From positions 1 through 24,961 of the IMG/VR virus record IMGVR_UViG_3300032309_001721: DNA of 24,961 nt; one strand, given 5' to 3'. The translations under genes and the position numbers were made by a program. Below, piece by piece: positions 14,630 to 21,160 of this stretch. The first letter of the stretch is position 1; each line of letters opens with the position of its first letter. The notes below the pieces were generated by a model that was not told where the DNA came from, searched no databases, and saw only the letters and a list, made by a program, of their open reading frames with translations. Source of the stretch: a virus.

Positions 14630-15154
14630 ATGTGGAAACCAGCAGAAAGCCTCAGATGGCAGAGTGAAGCCTTATGCGCCAAACCATCAAATAAAAAATA
14701 TTTAGACTGGTTTTTCTCTAAAGATTTTTCTGAAAAGTATGATGCTAAAAATTTATGTTTCTCATGTCCCGTAAGAAAAGATTGTTTACAGTGGGCTCTA
14801 GAGCACAGACAAATTTGGGGAATATGGGGAGGCAAAGATGAAATTGAAATTCGCAGGACTCTTTCAGTTTCATATCTTGGAGAAGAGACTCGACGCCGTA
14901 GATATCCCAACTGTCCATTTTGTACCGCAAGACCTGGCAAACTAGAAACATCTATAGAGAAACTATCAACAACTGGAAGATGGACTACAGCAAAGATTGT
15001 TACTTGTACCGAGTGTGGTTTTGCTTGGAGAAGTAGAACTAGCGCCAACGCAGTAGAGGCATACAAGGCTGAAAAAATCGATAAAGCAGCCAAGTTAGAG
15101 AAGAAAAAAGAGAAACTGAAGAAGAAAAACAAGCGTAAAAAAGCAGTTTCATAG
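14630..15154 (+). CDS. whiB: WhiB-family protein fused to a C-terminal zinc ribbon and basic tail
   Basis: 174 aa, about twice the usual WhiB length. WhiB cysteines are Cys16, Cys43, Cys46 and Cys52, followed by WGIWGG (63-68) and basic residues (88-91). A second domain has Cys95-x2-Cys98 (CPFC) and Cys126-x2-Cys129 (CTEC), a typical zinc ribbon. Residues about 146-171 are a Lys-rich, possibly coiled, strongly positive tail able to contact nucleic acid. No Shine-Dalgarno is present, and a -10 box lies 7 nt upstream. Likely a regulator of host or phage transcription; the extra domains suggest DNA or RNA contact beyond sigma-factor binding. Opposite-strand frames here are shadows. Confidence 0.88.
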   Translation: MWKPAESLRWQSEALCAKPSNKKYLDWFFSKDFSEKYDAKNLCFSCPVRKDCLQWALEHRQIWGIWGGKDEIEIRRTLSVSYLGEETRRRRYPNCPFCTARPGKLETSIEKLSTTGRWTTAKIVTCTECGFAWRSRTSANAVEAYKAEKIDKAAKLEKKKEKLKKKNKRKKAVS

Positions 15155-15159
15155 CCTAC

Positions 15160-15188
15160 TTGCTATTTGCCAGCCTACCTACTAGTAT
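15160..15188 (+). promoter_or_regulatory. Candidate sigma70-type promoter for the secreted protein gene
   Basis: TTGCTA (15160-15165) and TAGTAT (15183-15188) are separated by exactly 17 nt, each matching 4 of 6 consensus bases. The start site would be near 15195, giving a leader of about 27 nt with AGGAGA before ATG 15223. Confidence 0.45.
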
Positions 15189-15222
15189 TGCCTCTCAAGA
15201 GACAAAATGACTAGGAGAAAAC

Positions 15223-16365
15223 ATGTTAAAGAATAAAGTACGTATATTAGGTTTAGCCGCAGCGCTAACACTTATTGCAAGCCCAGCTTTTGCTGGATGG
15301 ACAACTGATACAGATGCGCAAAGCACGGTATCTCGAATGAAAGCCGAAGATTTACTTCAAACTAGAGCAGATGGTTACTTTGCAATCACGTTAGAAGCAA
15401 TTACATCAACACCTCAGATGTCAGGTCAGACATCAGCCCCGACTGCTAAAGCAAAGTATGCAGTTATTGTGGACGGTGTTGTTGATAAAATTGTTACTTG
15501 GGATGGTTACTCACCAAACCGTGTAATAGATTCATATGGAATTATTGTAAAACTTCCTGCCAATGCTGGAGTTAAGTATGTTGATTCAAATGGTGTAACT
15601 AGGCTTAAGCCAATAACTCAAGGCTCAATTGTTTCAGTCTATGTAGCACCTGATGTAAAGGTAACTCCTACATATGAAATAACTCAACTCTCTCCAGTCA
15701 CACTCCCAACAGAGCCAACTGATCCTGCTGTGGCACAAGCAAACTCACCTGTAGTTACAACTCAGGTACTTAATGCGGATAACTCAGTATCCATGACTGT
15801 TGATGTTGCTGGTATTCAAGACCTGCCATCTACCTCAGTTGTTTCTGTTTACACAGTTACAGATGGTCGCTCAACTACCTCAGTCGGACTTGCACAAGGC
15901 TCAAACACAGTGACTATTAACAATCTTCCACAGGATCAAAACGTCACAGTGAAAACAGTTATTCGCGACACTTTGACAAATACTGAAACTGTAATATCAA
16001 ACCCTGTAGTTGCAACTGTTGCTTCAACTGCGCCAGCACCAACTCCATCCAGAAGTGACACCACAGATAGAGCAACTATCACTGCTCCATCTATCGCTTC
16101 TCGAGTTGTAGATGCCTCAGGTGCCCTGTCTGTGGCTATTGCAATGCCTGCAGTTCCAAACTTTGACTCAAGTAAATCTTGGGCAACTCTTATTGTCCGT
16201 GATAATAAATCTGGCTCAACTACAGCAATTGGAACAGATGGAACAGCCCAGACTCTAAATGTTGGCTCCCTTGGCGCAGGACGTGATTACACCGTGTCAG
16301 TTGTAGTTCGTGATCTTGCTACAGGACAAGAAACAGTAATTAAAGGTGAGGGTATATCTAAGTAA
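15223..16365 (+). CDS. Secreted protein with signal peptide and two beta-sandwich-like repeats
   Basis: 380 aa, with an AGGAGA Shine-Dalgarno before ATG 15223. Residues 1-24 form a classic Sec signal peptide: basic start (KNKVR), hydrophobic core (ILGLAAALTLIAS) and AFA before Gly25. Residues about 77-110 contain YAVIVDGVVDKIVTWDG, a pattern also seen in phage virion proteins. Two related beta domains, about 175-262 and 286-373, each end in a '(V/I)RD.....ETVI' strand and resemble fibronectin-III or Big-type folds. A Pro/Thr linker (268-277) joins them. It is flanked by its own promoter and terminator. A secreted or surface protein made during infection is likely; what it does is unknown. Confidence 0.85.
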   Translation: MLKNKVRILGLAAALTLIASPAFAGWTTDTDAQSTVSRMKAEDLLQTRADGYFAITLEAITSTPQMSGQTSAPTAKAKYAVIVDGVVDKIVTWDGYSPNRVIDSYGIIVKLPANAGVKYVDSNGVTRLKPITQGSIVSVYVAPDVKVTPTYEITQLSPVTLPTEPTDPAVAQANSPVVTTQVLNADNSVSMTVDVAGIQDLPSTSVVSVYTVTDGRSTTSVGLAQGSNTVTINNLPQDQNVTVKTVIRDTLTNTETVISNPVVATVASTAPAPTPSRSDTTDRATITAPSIASRVVDASGALSVAIAMPAVPNFDSSKSWATLIVRDNKSGSTTAIGTDGTAQTLNVGSLGAGRDYTVSVVVRDLATGQETVIKGEGISK

Positions 16366-16375
16366 TACAACATCT

Positions 16376-16414
16376 AAAGTAGGGATCACTTGTAGAGAGT
16401 GATCCCTATTTTTT
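16376..16414 (+). terminator. Rho-independent terminator after the secreted protein gene
   Basis: AGGGATCACT (16381-16390) pairs perfectly with AGTGATCCCT (16398-16407) around a 7-nt loop. The stem can extend outward through T-A, G-T and A-T pairs, and a run of six T follows at 16409-16414. It ends the 15223 transcript and insulates it from the sugar locus. Confidence 0.88.
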
Positions 16415-16424
16415 ATATATTCCG

Positions 16425-16433
16425 TGTTAAAAT
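16425..16433 (+). promoter_or_regulatory. Candidate leaderless extended -10 promoter for the sugar operon
   Basis: TGT-TAAAAT ends 6 nt before ATG 16440. No Shine-Dalgarno is present and the -35 position falls in the upstream terminator, so an extended -10 with a leaderless start is the best reading. The layout closely matches that at 14617-14630. Confidence 0.55.
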
Positions 16434-16439
16434 TAAGTT

Positions 16440-17120
16440 ATGACTCGCTCAGTTATTTTAGTTCCATCTAGAACTCGACCTAAAAGGTTTGTTAGAGCAG
16501 TGGAATCTCTAAGATATCACTCAACTGTTTCAGACATAGTCGCTTGCTTAGATGAAGATGATCACGCTTTATATCCGAGGATGCAAGGTGTTAAGTATGA
16601 GATAGGACCTAAACCAGAGCAGCTGGGTGTTAATGAGAAACTAAATCGCATGGCAAATAAGTATATGGATGAGTATGACTACATTCTTTGGGCAGCCGAT
16701 GATACGACTGTTATGACACCTAAGTGGGATGAAAACCTTATTAATGCAATAAAAAAAGTGCCTATGGGCATCTCATACCCAGATGATTTAGCCCAAAGTG
16801 CTCGTCTGCCTAGCAATGGAACTTGTTTTGATTCAAATATTGTAAAGACGCTTGGATACCTAGCCCCTCCTGAGTTATTACATCTATATATAGATAATTT
16901 TTGGAAACTACTGGGAGATGCTATGCAGACTCTTAGATACTGCCCTGAAGTTATTTTAGAACATCACCACTACGCAGTACGTAAAGCACCTGTTGATGAT
17001 CTTTACTCTGCGATAAACTCTCCTTGGATGTATGAGCGAGATAGGAATGCTTTGGCTAGATATAAGATGAAAAGTTTCCAGAGTGATATTACAAAACTAA
17101 AAAAGGCAATTAATAAATGA
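16440..17120 (+). CDS. GT-A-like glycosyltransferase
   Basis: 226 aa. The N-terminal strand SVILVPSRTRPKRFVRAVESL and the CLDEDD segment (36-41) resemble the nucleotide-sugar part of a GT-A fold. YILWAADDTT (Asp87, Asp88) is the likely metal-binding DxD equivalent. LYIDNFWKLLGDA (Asp152) and EHHHYA (His175-177) match acceptor and catalytic regions of phage and bacterial GT2-like enzymes. The gene has no Shine-Dalgarno and is probably leaderless. Its stop overlaps the epimerase start (ATGA). It probably transfers a sugar in the same pathway as the epimerase; the acceptor is unknown. Confidence 0.75.
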   Translation: MTRSVILVPSRTRPKRFVRAVESLRYHSTVSDIVACLDEDDHALYPRMQGVKYEIGPKPEQLGVNEKLNRMANKYMDEYDYILWAADDTTVMTPKWDENLINAIKKVPMGISYPDDLAQSARLPSNGTCFDSNIVKTLGYLAPPELLHLYIDNFWKLLGDAMQTLRYCPEVILEHHHYAVRKAPVDDLYSAINSPWMYERDRNALARYKMKSFQSDITKLKKAINK

Positions 17121-18121
17121 AAGTATTAATAACTGGAGTAGCAGGTTTTATGGGTAGCCATCTAGCAGATGCTTTTCTTGTTAAAGGCTATGATGTTGTG
17201 GGGATAGATAATTTACTAGGTGGCTATGAAGAAAATGTGCCTTCAGGTGTTGATTTTCATAATATAGATTTAGATAATTTAGAACTAGTCCAACCTCTTT
17301 TTGAAGATGTAGATTTAGTGGTTCATACTGCATGTACTGCCTATGAAGGTCTCTCTGTATTCTCTCCATCCCTAGTTGTTAGAAATACCATGCAAATAAC
17401 TACAAACATAATGAGTGCTTGTGTAAAAGCTAATGTTAAAAAAATTGTTCATCTATCTTCTATGGCAAGGTACGGCACTCAGGATGTAGTTCCCTTTGTT
17501 GAGTCAATGACCCCTAAGCCTCAGGATCCGTATGGAATTGCAAAATACGGGGCTGAACTTATGATTAAAAATATTGCAGATACTCACGGGCTTAACTATG
17601 TAATTTTAGTTCCACACAACATTATTGGTCCTAGACAAAAATTTGATGACCCCTACAGAAACGTAGCCTCAATTATGATAAATAGAATGCTTCAAGGTAA
17701 GCAACCTATTATCTATGGAAACGGCGAGCAAAAAAGATGTTTCTCATTTATGCAAGATGTCACTGACCCACTTATGATTGCATGTGAGACCGATGTTGCT
17801 GATGGGCGAATTGTTAATATTGGCCCAGATGAAGAGTTTGTTACTATAAATGAACTAGCCCAGAAACTATCAATAATTCTTGATTTTAAGTTAGAGCCAA
17901 TTTATATGCCAGGAAGACCTCAGGAAGTTTTTCACGCTAACTGCTCAGCCAATCTTGCAAGAGAACTTTTGAACTATAAAACTACTACCTCATTAGAGTC
18001 TGGATTAGTAGAACTAGTAAACTGGATTAAATCTAAGGGCGCTAGGGAGTTTAACTACCACCTACCTCTAGAGTTTGTTACTGATAAAACTCCAAAAACA
18101 TGGACAGACAGGCTTATGTAA
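17117..18121 (+). CDS. NAD-dependent sugar epimerase/dehydratase (SDR family)
   Basis: 334 aa, ATGA-coupled to the glycosyltransferase. The Rossmann start is TGVAGFMGSH (Gly7, Gly10, Gly13), with Asp31 after the second strand as for NAD. The catalytic set is Ser114/115 and Tyr139-x3-Lys143 (YGIAK). Length and order are those of extended short-chain dehydrogenases such as UDP-glucose 4-epimerase and dTDP-glucose dehydratase. It most likely interconverts a nucleotide-sugar for the neighbouring transferases; the substrate cannot be read from sequence. Its last 8 bases overlap the end of the convergent minus-strand gene. Confidence 0.93.
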   Translation: MKVLITGVAGFMGSHLADAFLVKGYDVVGIDNLLGGYEENVPSGVDFHNIDLDNLELVQPLFEDVDLVVHTACTAYEGLSVFSPSLVVRNTMQITTNIMSACVKANVKKIVHLSSMARYGTQDVVPFVESMTPKPQDPYGIAKYGAELMIKNIADTHGLNYVILVPHNIIGPRQKFDDPYRNVASIMINRMLQGKQPIIYGNGEQKRCFSFMQDVTDPLMIACETDVADGRIVNIGPDEEFVTINELAQKLSIILDFKLEPIYMPGRPQEVFHANCSANLARELLNYKTTTSLESGLVELVNWIKSKGAREFNYHLPLEFVTDKTPKTWTDRLM

Positions 18122-18980
18122 AACTAGTAACAGATTTATATTTTTCTGTTCTATTTTTTTCATTTTTTAAATAATTAAACCACCACCTAGAGGCCCCAAG
18201 ATTCTCACTCAAGGTTAGAACTCCATATATAGTTCTGTTATCTAGGTACTGAGTAATTCCTTTATCTCTAGCCGAGTTAGAAAAAACCATATACTCCCAT
18301 CGGTCTGACTGCTCTAAATAGGTAAGTTCAGATAAATACTCTCTTTTAATTAGATAAGTGCAGTGAACACACATGCATTCAATTAATCCTTTTACCTCTT
18401 GATTTAAAATTTTGTAGTAAATATCTTCTGCAATAATTGACCCGAAGTCATCTACTTTGTCGTGATAGTTTGAATAGTATTTACTCATATGACCTTCTCG
18501 CTTAGCAGCCTCTACAGGAGTATCAGCGTTCTCTCCAAGAGCAACCGCATACCTTAAAAATGGAGCAACTATAGGTAAGTCTAGTTTTACTAACTCTTTA
18601 AGAGTTTCTGGAAACAAAAAGTTGTCGGTATCTACTACAAAATAATATTCGCAATCTGTAAGTAAGGCTTGATTCATACTTTCTTGACGAATTTTTCCTA
18701 GAACCCTAAACCTTTCTCCATTCCAGAAATGAACATCATACTTCTCTACCTTCTCTGGCACATCTTCGCTGTTGTAGATTAATCCTTTATATTTATCCCC
18801 GTACTCTTCTATCCACTCCTCTAAAAGTTCTTTTGTATTATCTGTGTTGTTATTAGTTCTGATGTAAATAAATATGTTTTCTTTAGGGTAATCCCAGTCA
18901 TTTAGACTCTCTAAAAATAGTGGAAGAACGGCTTCTTTTTGTTTTACAAGAAGGGCTAAGAATACGTTTGGCTGTGTCAT
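18114..18980 (-). CDS. GT-A-like glycosyltransferase with DTD motif
   Basis: 288 aa. I take ATG 18980-18978, overlapping the upstream TGA (TGATG); a TTG one codon earlier is possible but less likely. The N-terminal strand (VFLALLVKQKEAVLPLFLESL), RTNNNTDNT (41-49) and YYFVVDTDNFLFPETL (DTD at 117-119, the metal/nucleotide site) fit a GT-A fold like that of Anp1/PLOD-type transferases. The C-terminus is Lys-rich. It forms an operon with the 18980-20017 gene and converges with the epimerase. Sugar and acceptor unknown. Confidence 0.78.
   Translation of the reverse strand: MTQPNVFLALLVKQKEAVLPLFLESLNDWDYPKENIFIYIRTNNNTDNTKELLEEWIEEYGDKYKGLIYNSEDVPEKVEKYDVHFWNGERFRVLGKIRQESMNQALLTDCEYYFVVDTDNFLFPETLKELVKLDLPIVAPFLRYAVALGENADTPVEAAKREGHMSKYYSNYHDKVDDFGSIIAEDIYYKILNQEVKGLIECMCVHCTYLIKREYLSELTYLEQSDRWEYMVFSNSARDKGITQYLDNRTIYGVLTLSENLGASRWWFNYLKNEKNRTEKYKSVTSFT
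18129..18160 (+). terminator. Probable terminator of the plus-strand sugar operon, inside the opposite gene
   Basis: AACAGA (18129-18134) pairs with TCTGTT (18145-18150) around a 10-nt AT loop, then CTATTTTTTT. It lies just after the epimerase stop, within the last codons of the minus-strand glycosyltransferase. The stem is short and AU-rich, so efficiency is uncertain. Confidence 0.5.
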
Positions 18981-20017
18981 CAAATACCTTGACGATAGAA
19001 AACTAGGTTGTTTTTTAATCTAGTTTCATTTGGATTTCCTTTAAGAGCTTTTTCTCCATACTCTACTGCTTTTTCTTTATCTCCTAGATTGTGAGCGGAC
19101 AGGGCTCTCATATCATCTAACATCCAGTTCCATAGCGCTTCAGATGATAAATAATGTTTAGTTGGCTCACATTTAGCAAGCAACTTACAAGTTTCCCAAA
19201 CACCACCCCAGTCAGATTGTTCATAATAACAACGTACTTTTTCATAGTAAGTCTCACCGCATGGGTCAATTGATATTGCTTTATCTGCCCAAGCATGTGC
19301 CTCCTCAATTCTTCCTAAATTTCTACATGCTTCGGATGCAAATCTACAAACTGCTGCACGTTCTACGTACCAGTCCTTACTAAAATCAGTAACCTTTTGA
19401 GCACTACTTATTACTAACTCCCACATTCTGTAGTAGTAATATTCACGGCAAAGGTAAACCCAAATTCTATGATCTTCTCCAAACTCTTTACTTGCTGCCA
19501 CAAGCATTGTCATATATTGACCACGAGACTTTGTATTATCTGGCTTGTGATACATCTTAGTAGGAATAGTGCAACTCATTAGGGGTGTATCAAGGGAAGG
19601 AACAAATACCTCATGAATAGGATACTTCCAATAAATACCATCTCTAGCGTGTAAGCGAGCACCAAGCCAAGTATGACCAGTATCAAAATCACACCAGCCC
19701 TTGTTAGCACCAGGTGCCCAGTGTTCTTTTACTTTTTTAAAAAAGTCTTCATCTACTGTTTCATCTAAATCTAAACTTAAACATACATCTATATCTGCTG
19801 GTAATAGGCTCTGAGCAGTATTTCTTGCAACATCAAATCTCCAAGGCTTTACACTTATTTCATAGACAATAACGCCATTACTTCTTAATATCTCGACAGT
19901 TTTATCTGTAGAACCTGTATCACATACCAATCTAAAATCTGCATCTTTAGTGGTATCTGCCCACCGCTGAGCGTGCTTCTCCTCATTTAGGGCAATAGCG
20001 TAGGCAGCAACTTTCAT
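18980..20017 (-). CDS. Family 2 glycosyltransferase with C-terminal TPR-like repeats
   Basis: 345 aa. The GT2 core has ALNEEKHAQRW (Asn11-Glu12), VCDTGSTDKT (Asp33-Asp38), RFDVARN (Arg65, Asn66) and SLDLDE (83-86, the DxD metal site), with His135 in a late catalytic position. Residues about 185-335 are helix pairs with TPR-like spacing (EEAHAWADKAISIDPC, KAVEYGEKALKGNPN), as in SunS-like and other TPR-bearing GT2 enzymes. The TPRs may bind a protein acceptor. A -10 box 6 nt before the ATG and no Shine-Dalgarno imply leaderless transcription. It is coupled to the downstream glycosyltransferase. Confidence 0.85.
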   Translation of the reverse strand: MKVAAYAIALNEEKHAQRWADTTKDADFRLVCDTGSTDKTVEILRSNGVIVYEISVKPWRFDVARNTAQSLLPADIDVCLSLDLDETVDEDFFKKVKEHWAPGANKGWCDFDTGHTWLGARLHARDGIYWKYPIHEVFVPSLDTPLMSCTIPTKMYHKPDNTKSRGQYMTMLVAASKEFGEDHRIWVYLCREYYYYRMWELVISSAQKVTDFSKDWYVERAAVCRFASEACRNLGRIEEAHAWADKAISIDPCGETYYEKVRCYYEQSDWGGVWETCKLLAKCEPTKHYLSSEALWNWMLDDMRALSAHNLGDKEKAVEYGEKALKGNPNETRLKNNLVFYRQGI

Positions 20018-20023
20018 AATCCA

Positions 20024-20029
20024 ACTATA
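20024..20029 (-). promoter_or_regulatory. Candidate leaderless promoter (-10 box) for the minus-strand sugar genes
   Basis: On minus, TATAGT (5 of 6 consensus) ends 6 nt before ATG 20017, with no Shine-Dalgarno. The arrangement matches those at 14617 and 16425 and implies a leaderless transcript. No convincing -35. Confidence 0.5.
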
Positions 20030-20226
20030 CCATTTCTGGCATATCTATCCTTTAATGGTAAAAGTGTGTCTTATTCTTATTAAATCTTTGGTCTGACCAG
20101 TAAAAGTACGATTTAACTTTATGTTTATACACAGGTTTTCTTGATTTTATATGACGCAAAACGCGAGGTAGTATTTTTCTGCCTACTCTCTTATATGAAG
20201 AGCAGGAAGACTTAGTCTGACGCACC
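20030..20226. other. Non-coding stretch between sugar locus and fibre locus
   Basis: This AT-rich stretch holds no open frame above about 20 codons with a ribosome site and no tRNA-like T-arm. A short CTCTT/AAGAG hairpin around 20187-20201 is the only other structure seen. It separates the end of the fibre operon from the promoter of the minus-strand sugar genes. Confidence 0.5.
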
Positions 20227-20274
20227 TAAAACAAAGGAGGCCGCAGTTACCAGTATTGGCACTACAACCTCCTT
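20227..20274 (-). terminator. Rho-independent terminator of the minus-strand fibre operon
   Basis: Read on minus, AAGGAGG (20274-20268) pairs with CCTCCTT (20240-20234). An inner AGT-GCCA/TGGT-A-ACT hairpin shares the loop, and TGTTTTAGG follows. It lies 13 nt after the stop of the last fibre-locus gene. Confidence 0.7.
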
Positions 20275-20286
20275 ATAATTACTTAA

Positions 20287-20523
20287 TTAAATTACTAGTA
20301 CAGCCGCTTCTGCCTCTGTTAAAGGAGTTCCTGCGATTAACTTTGCTCTAGCAGATGCTTTTAATGCTGCTGTTGCAGCCTCTGCCTCTTCGCGCTCAGC
20401 CTGTGCAATTGCATACGCTGCTGCATCTTGATCACGTTGTGCGATCTCTGCTGCTGTCAACGGAATAATTTGTGTTTCTCCTGTTGAGCAATCTACTACT
20501 ACCTTTGTTGGTGCTTCAGACAT
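20287..20523 (-). CDS. Small Ala/Glu-rich helical protein, putative tail-fibre assembly chaperone
   Basis: 78 aa, with AGAGGT about 10 nt before the ATG. The N-terminus VVVDCSTGETQIIPLT is beta-like. Residues about 25-60 are an Ala/Glu/Gln helix and the end reads ARAKLIAGTPLTEAEAAVL. The same plan (short strand region, Ala-rich helix, K/L...LT/GIT-E-E...LL end) occurs in the genes at 20950 and 21814. Such small proteins next to fibre genes are often assembly chaperones. The role is inferred from plan and position. Confidence 0.7.
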   Translation of the reverse strand: MSEAPTKVVVDCSTGETQIIPLTAAEIAQRDQDAAAYAIAQAEREEAEAATAALKASARAKLIAGTPLTEAEAAVLVI

Positions 20524-20525
20524 GT

Positions 20526-20894
20526 TTATGCTACCTCTATCCAGTTAGTTGTTTCTTCATCCCAACGATACATCTTGTCATCGGTTGGCATTGCAACGGG
20601 AGCTTCCCAATTACATGTTGCTTCATCTAATACCCATGAAGCGTAAGGCTTTGGCGCAATGAACGCGTCTTTTACGGCGTCAAATGTGTAGCCAATTCCT
20701 GCATAATTCTTGCGATATGGTGTTCCACCTAAAGCGTGAACTCCACCTTGTGTGTTGTAGGAGGTCTTCTTCCAAGTTCCACCTAGACCTAGGTCATCGG
20801 CTAGATACTCTTGACCCCGACCCTCTTGAGCATCTGGAACAACAAGTACACGTACTACTGTATTGCTCTCATCTATCTCGGCAAAATGTGCCAT
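20526..20894 (-). CDS. MAHFA-type virion-associated protein, longer copy
   Basis: 122 aa, AAGGAG before ATG 20894. It begins MAHFAEIDESNTVVRVLVV and contains WKKTSYNTQ, YRKNYAGIGYTFD and APKPYASWVLD...NWEAP, a pattern well known from small tailed-phage structural proteins in aquatic phages. The 22744-22998 gene is a shorter paralogue that stops before the PKP..SWVLD end. It has its own strong promoter upstream. Role in the tail not known. Confidence 0.78.
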   Translation of the reverse strand: MAHFAEIDESNTVVRVLVVPDAQEGRGQEYLADDLGLGGTWKKTSYNTQGGVHALGGTPYRKNYAGIGYTFDAVKDAFIAPKPYASWVLDEATCNWEAPVAMPTDDKMYRWDEETTNWIEVA

Positions 20895-20921
20895 ATATTT
20901 TTCTCCTTGTTTATAGTAGTA

Positions 20922-20930
20922 ATTATACCA
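20922..20930 (-). promoter_or_regulatory. Extended -10 promoter within the fibre locus
   Basis: On minus the sequence is TGG-TATAAT, a perfect extended -10 element, in the 55-nt gap between the 20950 and 20526 genes. The start site near 20915 would leave a leader of about 20 nt containing AAGGAG. No good -35, as usual for extended -10 promoters. It would let the last two genes be expressed apart from the fibre operon. Confidence 0.6.
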
Positions 20931-20949
20931 CGCCTGACCTTACTGCTCC

Positions 20950-21159
20950 TTAAGAAAGTAAAAGTCTCGCTTGCTCTTCTGTAATACCCAACTGTGCTAG
21001 CAGGGCTGCTTTAGCTGTTGCCTTTGCTTCGACTTCGGCTTGTGCAGTTGCTCTCGCTGCTTGGTCTGCCTCATACGCTGCAAACTCTTGGTCATTCATT
21101 TGTCTGTCAATAACCTCATTAGTTTCAAGGTCGTGAATTCTTACCATTGGTCTTGTCAT
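20950..21159 (-). CDS. Small MTRPMVRIHDL protein, putative fibre chaperone, copy 2
   Basis: 69 aa. The Shine-Dalgarno GGAGT lies inside the end of the upstream fibre gene. It reads MTRPMVRIHDLETNEVIDRQMND, then an Ala/Glu/Gln helix (25-55) and QLGITEEQARLLL. It is a clear paralogue of the 21814-22029 gene, and the first bases plus leader are almost identical between the two. Each copy follows a fibre gene with a shared N-terminal block. Assembly chaperone is inferred. Confidence 0.75.
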   Translation of the reverse strand: MTRPMVRIHDLETNEVIDRQMNDQEFAAYEADQAARATAQAEVEAKATAKAALLAQLGITEEQARLLLS

Positions 21160-21160
21160 A

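Noticed and set aside
14611-15132. 173-codon minus-strand frame opposite the second WhiB gene
   Set aside because: It is the antisense of a clear WhiB/zinc-ribbon protein, is rich in Phe/Ser/Leu from the complement of Lys codons, and has no ribosome site or domain.
18981-18983. TTG start one codon before ATG 18980 in the minus-strand glycosyltransferase
   Set aside because: The ATG overlapping the upstream stop is the simpler coupled start; the difference is one residue.
20030-20226. tRNA or small RNA gene between the sugar and fibre loci
   Set aside because: No cloverleaf or GTTCGAATC-like T-arm could be found and only weak hairpins are present.
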